DNA of 7,350 bases from CAYUPY01 sp964446595 (lineage in GTDB: Bacteria > Patescibacteriota > Dojkabacteria > J137 > JAEUSD01): NCBI GenBank assembly GCA_964446595.1, contig CAYUPY010000057.1, forward strand, positions 1-7,350. The letters run 5' to 3'. This document shows positions 1 to 6,627 of this stretch, one piece after another. Every line of letters begins with the position of its first letter. Positions within the stretch are counted from its first letter, which is position 1. The position numbers and the translations under genes are program-made. The notes beneath the pieces are model-generated. The model saw nothing but the letters and a program-made list of their open reading frames with translations. It ran no database searches and was not told the DNA's origin.

Positions 1-643
1 AAACTATTTAAAGAAAATGTTACGCAATTTTTAAGTTATCTAGTCGAGACCCTTACCTACTTACTTGGCTTGACGAAGAAACTGACGAGAACGTAAATAC
101 AGCGTTGCTTAACTCCTTACTGTCCAATTTCTCTTTGATGGCACAAAAAGAGAAAAAGATAGTTTACTTTGATCAGCTTATTGATAGATCTCTAAAATTG
201 CAAAATAGCAACGCTAAAAAAAACTGGTTCTTAAAGTGCTTAGTGAAATGGCAGTATTAGCAGAACAGCAAGATGAGAACTCAACCGGACTTGGGATGAC
301 TCGGCTGGCAGAGGTCACTCATAAAATAAAGCTAGCGTTAAAAGAGGAAGCTGAAATCGAAGAACAAATTTACAAAATTGCGCTCAGCATAGTAGGCTGG
401 CATTCAGAGACCATTAATACTGCAAACCAAGCTAAGGATATCTTTATGCTAGCGAAAATGGGTAATGTTGGGCTTAGGGTCTTGGAACAACTAAATGCGG
501 TAAAATCTGACACTACTGATTATAGTAAAGTACGCGAAATATTTATGAGAAAGTATGCTCTCATTTTAGATGCTCTCTCGGATATAGGTAACTCAGATAT
601 TCGCACTCAGATTGTTAACTTACTTGGTATAGAAGAAGCTTAG
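1..643 (+). pseudogene. Helical protein of unknown function, 5'-partial, interrupted by two -1 frame changes
   Basis: I do not recognise this gene. Read in one piece it needs two -1 shifts. Bases 1-30 are open in frame 1 (KLFKENVTQF), then frame 3 is open from about base 31 to 223, encoding KLSSRDPYLLTWLDEETDEN and onward, and frame 2 is open from 218 to the TAG stop at 641-643. The joins fall at T5 (28-32) and A8 (216-223); one more T and one more A would restore a single continuous frame. The joined product is at least 214 residues, rich in Leu, Lys, Glu and Ala with amphipathic helix patterning, suggestive of an alpha-helical repeat or scaffold, with no signal peptide, membrane segment or catalytic motif visible. 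Its start lies left of the window. Causes could be assembly or sequencing errors, true decay, or frameshifting or slippage at A8. That the pieces belong together is well supported by continuous protein-like composition; function is unknown. Confidence 0.6.
236..643 (+). CDS. Downstream open segment of the frameshifted helical protein (135 codons if started at GTG)
   Basis: This is the longest uninterrupted piece of the gene above and may be annotated alone. A free-standing start at GTG 236 is doubtful: no ribosome binding site or promoter is seen before it, and the same frame stays open back to base 218, exactly into the A8 run where the preceding frame hands over. The segment is predicted mostly helical, with charged stretches such as LKEEAEIEEQIYKIA, and ends in VNLLGIEEA. 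About 32 nt separate its stop from the next promoter, with no clear intrinsic terminator between. It is more likely a C-terminal half than an independent gene. Confidence 0.4.
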   Translation: MLSEMAVLAEQQDENSTGLGMTRLAEVTHKIKLALKEEAEIEEQIYKIALSIVGWHSETINTANQAKDIFMLAKMGNVGLRVLEQLNAVKSDTTDYSKVREIFMRKYALILDALSDIGNSDIRTQIVNLLGIEEA

Positions 644-675
644 CCCTACTCAGATTTCGTTCTTGCCTACAAAGA

Positions 676-684
676 TGCTATAAT
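676..684 (+). promoter_or_regulatory. Extended -10 promoter for the T-box leader
   Basis: A perfect TATAAT hexamer (679-684) is preceded by TG at 676-677 with one base between, the extended -10 arrangement that lessens the need for a -35 box. At 17-nt spacing only a poor -35 (TTCGTT, 656-661) is present. Transcription should start near 690-692, just at the beginning of the structured leader. This is the only good promoter seen upstream of the nuclease and valS genes. Confidence 0.75.
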
Positions 685-690
685 GTGTAC

Positions 691-962
691 AATTGAATAG
701 GAAAAAGTGATTGACTGCGGATTAACGTCACCGCAGTAGCTGAAGGAAGAACCTCTCCCCTGCTCAGGCAGTCGAGACAATTAGAACCCTCCGGGTAAGC
801 CCGTAACAGCTGATAAGAGTAAAACGGAAAGGTGGTAACGCCTTCGTTGCAAAGTAAAACTCGCACGAAGTAGGCCCTGGTCCGCATCATTGGATAGGTA
901 TCCTTGTTTACAAGAATACACCTCCACTACCAATGGTGCGGATCGGGGCTTTTTGTATTTTT
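691..962 (+). ncRNA. T-box riboswitch leader, probably tRNA-Val responsive
   Basis: The leader carries a T-box core AGGTGGTAACGCC at 830-842, close to the family consensus AGGGUGGNACCGCG. The UGGU of the bulge (833-836) complements an ACCA tRNA 3' end, which fits tRNA-Val with discriminator A. The antiterminator (826-883) pairs 840-841 with 874-875, 842-846 with 866-870 and 848-850 with 863-865 above the bulge, and 830-832 with 876-878 and 826-828 with 881-883 below it. The competing terminator uses 874-893, so only one of the two can form. Upstream are a 7-bp hairpin (714-720/731-737) with a 10-nt loop containing GUC at 727-729, a possible basal pairing 691-695/778-782, and a small hairpin 792-795/800-803. 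I could not fit a textbook Stem I with its specifier loop; candidate valine specifiers are GUC at 727-729 and GUC at 771-773. The T-box identity is strong; the amino-acid assignment rests mainly on valS downstream. Confidence 0.88.
874..962 (+). terminator. Regulated intrinsic terminator of the T-box
   Basis: Arms 874-893 and 930-949 pair along all 20 positions, counting three G-U pairs, and are followed at once by TTTTT (950-954) and a second T5 run (958-962). The 36-nt segment between the arms folds further: GTAT 898-901 with ATAC 916-919, and CTTG 903-906 with CAAG 911-914. The 5' arm shares 874-883 with the antiterminator, so stabilising the antiterminator with uncharged tRNA would abolish this hairpin. 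The U-tract ends only 11 nt before the nuclease start codon, so this gene has almost no leader of its own. Confidence 0.92.
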
Positions 963-973
963 AATAGAATTTT

Positions 974-1744
974 ATGAATAGAAAAATAGAACCATTGGTT
1001 AAATCGCTAAATAAACATGGAGATCTTTTTAGAAAAAAAGTAGCACACGAGCTTCGTAGCCACACAAAAGTTGAAAGTATCACAGAGGAAGTACCAGTAA
1101 ATAAATCCAACGGGAGAGCTATAGATATAGTCGTTTTCTTAAAGACAGACAGAATTGATAAAAAACTAGTATTACTAATAGAGTGTAAAAAAGTTAATGC
1201 TAGTGAGCTTGAGTGGGTATTCCTTCAAACAGATACACAAATACAGTTGACAGCATGTACGACAGTTGAGGGGTTAAATAACCCGAGACTAAAAATTAAT
1301 AACTTTCCTTGCTCAATAGATGGCTATGAGTGGAAGACAGCTAGTGAGCACAAATTGAATAAAGATAGTATTAGCTCTGCGGTAATTCAAGCTGTAGATG
1401 GATTTAACTATTTCCTGAACGACCTTTATGACCAGAGTAATCTTCGAGGATTAAAAAACACCCTAGTAGTTATGCCTATGATCATCACTAATGCAAAACT
1501 AAGCACCCTAAAGCTAGACCCAAAAAATATTGATCTCAAACTAGGAACTATTACGTCAGATAAAATTGAAATTGAACCCATTAGCCACTTAATCTTAAGG
1601 GCAAACTCAAAAAGCCCTTCTGTCACACAGAGTGGTCAGATGCAATTCATGCAAGATAAAAATAGTGGCATTCTTATCGCCAATACTGACGCCATACATA
1701 ATTTACTTGATTTACTTACTATTGAAAACTTTTATGCTACCTAA
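974..1744 (+). CDS. Stand-alone PD-(D/E)XK nuclease-like protein (restriction endonuclease-type fold)
   Basis: The 256-aa product has the core signature of the PD-(D/E)XK nuclease superfamily: GRAIDIVVF with Asp51, then a hydrophobic strand ending LLIECKK with Glu70 and Lys72, so the D-x(18)-E-x-K metal-binding and catalytic set looks intact; a conserved-type Glu could be Glu38 or Glu39. The C-terminal half contains VVMPMIITNAKL (about 165-176) followed by a DPKNIDLKLG segment, a pattern I associate with restriction-type nuclease relatives. There is no helicase, methylase or specificity domain and no signal peptide, so it is probably a cytoplasmic DNA- or RNA-cleaving protein or a defence or repair factor; the substrate cannot be told. 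ATG 974 is the first start after the terminator U-tract, without a Shine-Dalgarno sequence. The gene is the first of the T-box operon, looks more AT-rich than valS, and overlaps the valS start by 11 nt. The fold is fairly sure, the role is not. Confidence 0.72.
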   Translation: MNRKIEPLVKSLNKHGDLFRKKVAHELRSHTKVESITEEVPVNKSNGRAIDIVVFLKTDRIDKKLVLLIECKKVNASELEWVFLQTDTQIQLTACTTVEGLNNPRLKINNFPCSIDGYEWKTASEHKLNKDSISSAVIQAVDGFNYFLNDLYDQSNLRGLKNTLVVMPMIITNAKLSTLKLDPKNIDLKLGTITSDKIEIEPISHLILRANSKSPSVTQSGQMQFMQDKNSGILIANTDAIHNLLDLLTIENFYAT

Positions 1745-4421
1745 CGGACCATACAAACCAAATAAAACGGAAGAGAAGATTTTAGATTTCTGGCTGCAGA
1801 ATAAGTTTTATAAACCTGAGTACAATGCTGAGACTGGCGAGCTGGATGAGCGTGTGCCAGAGGGGGCGAAGACTTATGCTGTTACTATGCCTCCGCCGAA
1901 TGCCAATGGTGACCTGCACTTGGGTCATGTGTCTGGTTATTCTTATCAGGATTTGATGGGGCGGTATCAGCGTATGCGGGGTAAGCGAGTGTTGTTGTTG
2001 CCAGGTAAGGATCATGCCGGAATTCAGACCGAAGTGGTATACGAAAAACTATTGGATAAAAAAGGCACCTCCAAACAGGAATTAGGCCGTGATGAGTTTT
2101 ATAAGCAAGTTTATGACTTCTGTATTCAAAATGCCGAAAACGCGCGTCGCCAGGAGCAACGCATCGGCACTAGTGCTGACTTTGACCGCGAACTCTTCAC
2201 CCTAGACCCGAAGATTGTAGACGACGTATTAAAAACGTTCATCATGATGCATGAGGAAGGGATGATTTATCGTGGCAAGCGCTTAATTAACTGGTGCCCA
2301 CGCTGTCACTCTGCGCTTGCCGACATCGACACCGAGTACAAGGACTCCAAAAGTATGTTCTTCTACTTTAAGTATGCCTTTACCGAACCAGAAGAAAAGG
2401 CGTTGGAACTGAAGCGGGAGTATGAGGGGAAGGAGCAAATTGAATGGACTTTTGAGCGTCAATTGACAAAAAACAAAGAAACAAAAATGCCTTTTGCTTA
2501 CGGACATATAGAGCACCATGATAAAGAGCTAGAGGTTATGGGCTTTGGTTACGGTGAGCTTGAAGAAAAAACACAAAACCTTACTGGTAAGCCTATTGGT
2601 GTTCAAATGCGTCTCGACGGGAAATTTAGACTAGTGGTAGCCAAAGAAGGTGCTGACAAGGAAGAAATTAAGAGTAAGATTGGGGAATCATTCCTTTTTG
2701 AGATTGGATACTATGCCGGCGCACATATAATTTTGTTCGCCGAATATCCCGAAGACAAATACTACACCAACGGTTTCGTGATGGGAACGGTGCGACCGGA
2801 AACGATGTTTGGTGATACTGCGCTGGCTGTATCTCCTAAGGATGAGCGTTATGCTGACTACGTGGGTAAAAGCTTTAAAGTGCAAACCCTAACTGGCGTT
2901 CAGGAGATGCCGATTGTGGCCGACAATGCTGTTGATCCTGAGTTTGGGGCAGGAATGTTAAAGGTTACCCCAGCACACGCAGTGGAGGATTGGGATATCG
3001 CCCAACGCAATCCAGATGTGGCAATGCCCGAAAAACAGGTTATCGACTTTGACGGCAAGCTAAATCACATGACTGGAGACTATTCTGGGATGAGTGTGAA
3101 CGCCGCTCGCCGCCAATTGGCGGAAGATATGCGGGCGAGCGGCATGCTGATCCACCTAAATGAGGAATATGAAAACCGTGTGCAGGTTTGCGAACGTTGT
3201 AAGTCTCGCATTGAGCCGCTTATCTCTCACCAGTGGTTTGTGCGTACTGCCGAGCTAAAAGCGAAGGCGAAAAAGTTGGTGGAAGAGGATTTGGTGAATA
3301 TTATGCCCGAAGGACGAGAAAACGTTTACTTGCAATGGATGGATTCTCCTGAGGACTGGTGTATCACCCGTCAACTGTGGTGGGGTTATCGCATTCCGGT
3401 CTGGTACAAAGGCGAAAAAAGTGAGTACGTAACCGAAACCGGTGAAGTTAAGGAGAAGATCGGCGATGTGTTGATTGAAAAGCATGAAGACTACGCGAAA
3501 GTAATGCAAGTTGGGCTTGACGAACCTACAGGCAAAGAGTGGCAACAAGATCCTGATGTGTTGGATACCTGGTTTAGTTCGGGGCAGTGGCCATTTGTAA
3601 CACTGAATGCACGTGAGGGAGATTTAGAGACCTTCTACCCTACTCAGACGATGGAGACTGGTTGGGACATCCTGATTTTCTGGGTAACAAGGATGATGAT
3701 GCTCTCCACCTACCGCGCGGACAAGCTAGGGTTGGCAGACGAGCAGCAAGCACCATTCAGCAACGTGTATTTACACGGTTTGGTGTTGGATAAAGATGGT
3801 CAAAAAATGAGCAAGTCCAAGGGCAACGGCATCGACCCCAGTGCGACCATTGAAAAATATGGTGCGGATGCTTTGCGATTTAGTTTTGTGGCCGGGAACT
3901 CTGCCGGACAAAACGCGCGTTTGTACGAGGAAAAAGTTGCCTCCAACGGCCGCTTTATGAACAAAATCTGGAATGCGTCTAAATTTGTGATGATGAATTT
4001 GGAAGGCGTGGACGTAGAAAAGGCGATTAAGTTGAAGCGTGAGGATTTAACAATTGATACCAATTTGGAGTTATTTGACCACATTGTGGAGCTGAAAGAG
4101 ACCATCACCAGGCTGTATGACACGTTCCAGTTTGGGGTTGCTGGTCAGCTTTTGTTCGAGAATTTCTGGCATTCATTTGCTGACCAGCACATTGAGGCAG
4201 CAAAACCGCACGTTTATACCTTTAAAGATCGGGAAACGGGCGAAATTACGAGCGAGCCAGAAGCTGGGGAGAAAGCGGAAACACAGTTGGTGCTGTGGTT
4301 TGCTCTGCATGAGTATTTGAAGATGCTGCATCCAATTGTGCCGTTTATTACGGAGGAAATTTGGCAGCACCTAGAAAAGCCAGCTTCTGCAGGCAAAACG
4401 TTGATGTGGACAAAGTGGTAA
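1734..4421 (+). CDS. valS: Valyl-tRNA synthetase
   Basis: Charges tRNA-Val with valine in the cytoplasm (class Ia synthetase). The 895-aa product shows the HIGH-type motif HLGH at 62-65 inside PPPNANGDLHLGHV, the KMSKS loop at 691-695, zinc-type cysteine pairs NWCPRC (about 186-191) and VCERC, and the editing-domain motif RPET at 354-357 within GTVRPETMFGDTALAV. The anticodon-binding domain ends with FITEEIWQHL. Two oddities: about 130 extra residues (roughly 216-345) sit in the CP1 editing domain just before the RPET strand, and the protein stops after LMWTKW, lacking the C-terminal coiled-coil tRNA arm of typical bacterial ValS. I chose ATG 1734 because MLPNGPYKPNKTEEKILDFW matches a ValS N-terminus; the in-frame extension to 1632 lies wholly inside the nuclease gene. 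The start overlaps the nuclease stop (ATGCTACCTAA), with no Shine-Dalgarno, so translational coupling is likely. Transcription should depend on the T-box about 770 nt upstream. Confidence 0.96.
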   Translation: MLPNGPYKPNKTEEKILDFWLQNKFYKPEYNAETGELDERVPEGAKTYAVTMPPPNANGDLHLGHVSGYSYQDLMGRYQRMRGKRVLLLPGKDHAGIQTEVVYEKLLDKKGTSKQELGRDEFYKQVYDFCIQNAENARRQEQRIGTSADFDRELFTLDPKIVDDVLKTFIMMHEEGMIYRGKRLINWCPRCHSALADIDTEYKDSKSMFFYFKYAFTEPEEKALELKREYEGKEQIEWTFERQLTKNKETKMPFAYGHIEHHDKELEVMGFGYGELEEKTQNLTGKPIGVQMRLDGKFRLVVAKEGADKEEIKSKIGESFLFEIGYYAGAHIILFAEYPEDKYYTNGFVMGTVRPETMFGDTALAVSPKDERYADYVGKSFKVQTLTGVQEMPIVADNAVDPEFGAGMLKVTPAHAVEDWDIAQRNPDVAMPEKQVIDFDGKLNHMTGDYSGMSVNAARRQLAEDMRASGMLIHLNEEYENRVQVCERCKSRIEPLISHQWFVRTAELKAKAKKLVEEDLVNIMPEGRENVYLQWMDSPEDWCITRQLWWGYRIPVWYKGEKSEYVTETGEVKEKIGDVLIEKHEDYAKVMQVGLDEPTGKEWQQDPDVLDTWFSSGQWPFVTLNAREGDLETFYPTQTMETGWDILIFWVTRMMMLSTYRADKLGLADEQQAPFSNVYLHGLVLDKDGQKMSKSKGNGIDPSATIEKYGADALRFSFVAGNSAGQNARLYEEKVASNGRFMNKIWNASKFVMMNLEGVDVEKAIKLKREDLTIDTNLELFDHIVELKETITRLYDTFQFGVAGQLLFENFWHSFADQHIEAAKPHVYTFKDRETGEITSEPEAGEKAETQLVLWFALHEYLKMLHPIVPFITEEIWQHLEKPASAGKTLMWTKW

Positions 4422-4447
4422 AGCAAAGCCTTTTTAGGCGTGTCCAG

Positions 4448-4456
4448 TGATATAAT
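4448..4456 (+). promoter_or_regulatory. Extended -10 promoter giving a leaderless or near-leaderless kinase mRNA
   Basis: TG at 4448-4449, one base, then a perfect TATAAT at 4451-4456. The -35 region at 17-nt spacing (4428-4433, GCCTTT) is poor. The expected start point, 6-8 nt after the hexamer, is 4462-4464, only 2-4 nt before ATG 4466. No Shine-Dalgarno site could fit, so the message should be translated as leaderless. Confidence 0.7.
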
Positions 4457-4465
4457 TTGAGGCAT

Positions 4466-5809
4466 ATGAACTTTAAGAACCTATTGGACGAAAAAAGAAA
4501 AAAGGTGGCGATCGCCCTGATTAATTCTTATATCATGATCGCCACCTTAACTTTGCTGTTCAATATGCTAAATAATCTTTCCCACGCTGAGATTACTCGC
4601 ACTCAGCTAATCTACATGCTGCTAAATTTTTTGTTAGTGGCATTGCTTCTCTGGCTAAGAGTCTTTTTAGTTGAACGTAATTATTTTTTGATTGTTAATT
4701 TCATTAATTTTTCCGCGCTAGGTTTGGTAACCGCGTTGTTGCTCTCAAATGGAACCGGAAATGCTTTGGCATACTTGGTTACAGTGGTAAGTATCTTATC
4801 TACTAGTATTGTTTTAGGGGTGCGCGCAGGTGTGATGATTACCGTCACTTATTCGCTCATAAACATTTCGGTGCTAATTATGCACAGCTATGAACTGGTA
4901 AACTATGTACCTGACCACACCGCCTCCACAATTGTAGATAGCCTGATAGGTATTACCTTACTTGGCTTCATAACTTATGTTATTTACTTGGGTTTCTCCC
5001 AAATAGAAGAGTCTTATAGCAAGGCTTATGAATACGCTCGCCAGTTGGAAACTCTAAATCAATCTCTGGACGGTGAAGTGAACTTGCGCACAAAGCAGTT
5101 AAGAGAGAGTTTTGAACATCAGATTAGTTCATTATATAGCACCGCAACTATCGGGAGGATAGCCAAATCTATGTTGCATGACATTGCTACTCCCCTCTCC
5201 ACCCTTAAGGGTGGCTACAGTTTATTACAACAGACAGATGACCCAGAAGAGCGTGAGCATCTGCTTGAGCTAGCAGACAAAGCAGTAAGTCAGATTGGGA
5301 GGATAGTTTCTAATGCCCAATCTCTTATCCATAATGAAACACCAAACGAATGGTTCTACCCTAAACGCATAGTTGAAAACGCGCTGATTATCACCAAGCA
5401 TGAATTACGTGATCTAGGCATTAATGTGGAAATGCAAATCGATAGTGATGCAAGGCTGTTTGGAGTTACAGGGATTTTTGAGCGCATAGTCTTAAACCTG
5501 GTAACCAATGCTTCTGATGAACTAAAGCTAACTGAAAAACCGAGAAAGAAAATTTTAATTAATGGATATTCTCAAGGCAGACTGTTTATTTTAGAGGTCT
5601 CAGATAATGGTAGGGGAATCAAAGAAGAATACATAGCAAAAATATTTGAGCCTGAGTTTACCTCGAAAAGTAACTCTGGCTCAAATCTGGGTATGGGCTT
5701 ACACTTTGTTAAAACTAGTATGGAAAAATTCTTCGGAGGAGAAGTTGAGGTGGAAACAGAGGAAGGAAAAGGAACTAAGTTTAAACTGGTATTTGAAACT
5801 GATGACTAA
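4466..5809 (+). CDS. Membrane sensor histidine kinase
   Basis: A 447-aa two-component sensor kinase. The N-terminal third holds about six hydrophobic segments (near residues 14-38, 46-66, 71-93, 99-117, 119-140, 155-177) with very short loops, so the signal is probably sensed within or at the membrane. A helical linker (about 180-225) leads to the dimerisation and phosphotransfer helix with His238 in MLHDIATPLSTLKGG, an unusual H-box with Asp after His in place of the common Glu. The ATPase domain has the N box (ERIVLNLVTNASDE, 339-352), G1 DNGRGI (380-385), the F box IFEPEFTSKS and G2 GSNLGMGLHFVK; all look intact. ATG 4466 is preferred over TTG 4457 because the promoter -10 hexamer ends at 4456, so TTG would lie before the transcript starts. 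It converges on the response regulator gene with 2 nt between stops; that regulator is the obvious candidate partner. The stimulus is unknown. Confidence 0.92.
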   Translation: MNFKNLLDEKRKKVAIALINSYIMIATLTLLFNMLNNLSHAEITRTQLIYMLLNFLLVALLLWLRVFLVERNYFLIVNFINFSALGLVTALLLSNGTGNALAYLVTVVSILSTSIVLGVRAGVMITVTYSLINISVLIMHSYELVNYVPDHTASTIVDSLIGITLLGFITYVIYLGFSQIEESYSKAYEYARQLETLNQSLDGEVNLRTKQLRESFEHQISSLYSTATIGRIAKSMLHDIATPLSTLKGGYSLLQQTDDPEEREHLLELADKAVSQIGRIVSNAQSLIHNETPNEWFYPKRIVENALIITKHELRDLGINVEMQIDSDARLFGVTGIFERIVLNLVTNASDELKLTEKPRKKILINGYSQGRLFILEVSDNGRGIKEEYIAKIFEPEFTSKSNSGSNLGMGLHFVKTSMEKFFGGEVEVETEEGKGTKFKLVFETDD

Positions 5810-5811
5810 CT

Positions 5812-6510
5812 TTAATTTAAGTACTTTTCGCCCAGCTTGAAGCCCATACCATGGACAGTAGCAATTACTGACTCCTGATCATCGGCATCAATTTTCTTTC
5901 TTAATCTGCTGACCAAAGTATCTACACTACTTGGCTGTGGTTCATATACTCCTTTAAAGGTATAGCGAATAACCTGTTCTCTGTTAAACACTTTATCCGG
6001 ATTATTCATGAGTAGTTTAACTAGTTGGAATTCTTTAAAGGATAATTCTAATTCCTTGTCACCAACTTTCAGCATGCGACGCTCTCCTAGTAACTGCAGT
6101 TTCCCAAGCACAATGTTATCGCTAGGTAGATGGAGCTTAAGCAATCCAACTATTTGTGACTCTAGTAAATCAAAGTCGATAGGCTTGCGATGAAAAATAT
6201 TTGCCCCACTATCATAACTATTAATTTCATGATGCTTACTGATGTGATTCGTGATAATAATCATAGGCATCATCATACCCATTTGGCGTGCCCTTTTTAC
6301 CACGTTAATGCCATTAGTATCGGGCAACCCTACATCAATAAGACCTAAATCATAGTGTTTACGTTGGATTTCTTTTAGAGCTGCATCTCCGCTGTGCACT
6401 AGCTTTGCATTGATCCCTAATTGTTTTAGTTTTCGATTAATAATTGTAGACAGAGACTCATCGTCTTCTACTACAAGTACACGTACATCCTTGTCCTCAA
6501 TGGCTGACAT
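5812..6510 (-). CDS. OmpR/PhoB-family response regulator
   Basis: A 232-aa cytoplasmic transcription regulator. The receiver domain (about 8-125) has the acidic cluster VEDDE (Glu15, Asp16, Asp17), the phospho-acceptor Asp59 in LIDVGLPD, the switch Thr87 in IIITN and Lys109-Pro110 in HRKP, so phosphorylation chemistry looks intact. The C-terminal winged-helix domain (about 133-230) has the family's ELSFKEFQLVKLLMNNP, FNREQVI, SVDTLVSRLRKKID and IATVHGMGFKL segments, the second containing the DNA-recognition helix. Length is normal for the family. The start is ATG 6510, which a promoter places at or next to the transcription start. It faces the histidine kinase tail to tail instead of sharing an operon with it, and is divergent from the 149-aa gene, whose upstream region with inverted repeats it may control. 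Targets are not known from sequence. Confidence 0.95.
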   Translation of the reverse strand: MSAIEDKDVRVLVVEDDESLSTIINRKLKQLGINAKLVHSGDAALKEIQRKHYDLGLIDVGLPDTNGINVVKRARQMGMMMPMIIITNHISKHHEINSYDSGANIFHRKPIDFDLLESQIVGLLKLHLPSDNIVLGKLQLLGERRMLKVGDKELELSFKEFQLVKLLMNNPDKVFNREQVIRYTFKGVYEPQPSSVDTLVSRLRKKIDADDQESVIATVHGMGFKLGEKYLN

Positions 6511-6515
6511 ATTGA

Positions 6516-6544
6516 ATTATCGCACACATTTCTTACATTGTCTT
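6516..6544 (-). promoter_or_regulatory. Promoter of the response regulator, probably leaderless
   Basis: On the minus strand AAGACA (6544-6539, four of six matches to TTGACA) is separated by 17 nt from GATAAT (6521-6516, five of six), and TG at 6524-6523 makes it an extended -10. Only five bases (TCAAT) lie between the hexamer and ATG 6510, so the transcript should begin at or within a base or two of the start codon. Confidence 0.68.
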
Positions 6545-6591
6545 AGCAAATGCTCATACTGACAAAGGAAAGAAACGAATTATGTTATGAA

Positions 6592-6627
6592 AAGGTAAAC
6601 CAACATACCTTAAAGTAGTAAGGTTTA
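6592..6627. repeat. Overlapping inverted repeats upstream of the 149-aa gene (possible operator)
   Basis: Three perfect 6-bp dyads overlap here: AAGGTA 6592-6597 with TACCTT 6606-6611, ACCTTA 6607-6612 with TAAGGT 6619-6624, and TAAACC 6596-6601 with GGTTTA 6622-6627. The shared AAGGT half-site thus appears three times in alternating orientation, ending 20 nt before ATG 6647. This could be a regulator binding site or alternative small hairpins; no U-tract follows, so it is not a terminator. Such short dyads can arise by chance in AT-rich DNA. Confidence 0.35.

Noticed and set aside
678..890. Open frame of 70 codons on the minus strand
   Set aside because: It lies entirely across the structured T-box leader and terminator arm and has no protein-family likeness; the RNA structure explains the sequence.
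1632..1733. N-terminal extension of valS with a hydrophobic stretch resembling a signal or membrane segment
   Set aside because: It is the nuclease gene read in another frame; ValS is cytoplasmic and its family N-terminus begins at ATG 1734.
4428..4439. Small hairpin GCCT-TTTT-AGGC after valS as a terminator
   Set aside because: Only 4 bp and no T-run follows it; it overlaps the -35 region of the kinase promoter and is too weak to call.
4457..4465. TTG start for the kinase three codons upstream
   Set aside because: It begins right after the -10 hexamer, before the expected transcription start, so it would not be in the mRNA.
5646..5840. Open frame inside the end of the kinase gene in another frame
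   Set aside because: Shadow of the kinase ATPase domain; no motif and no start signal.
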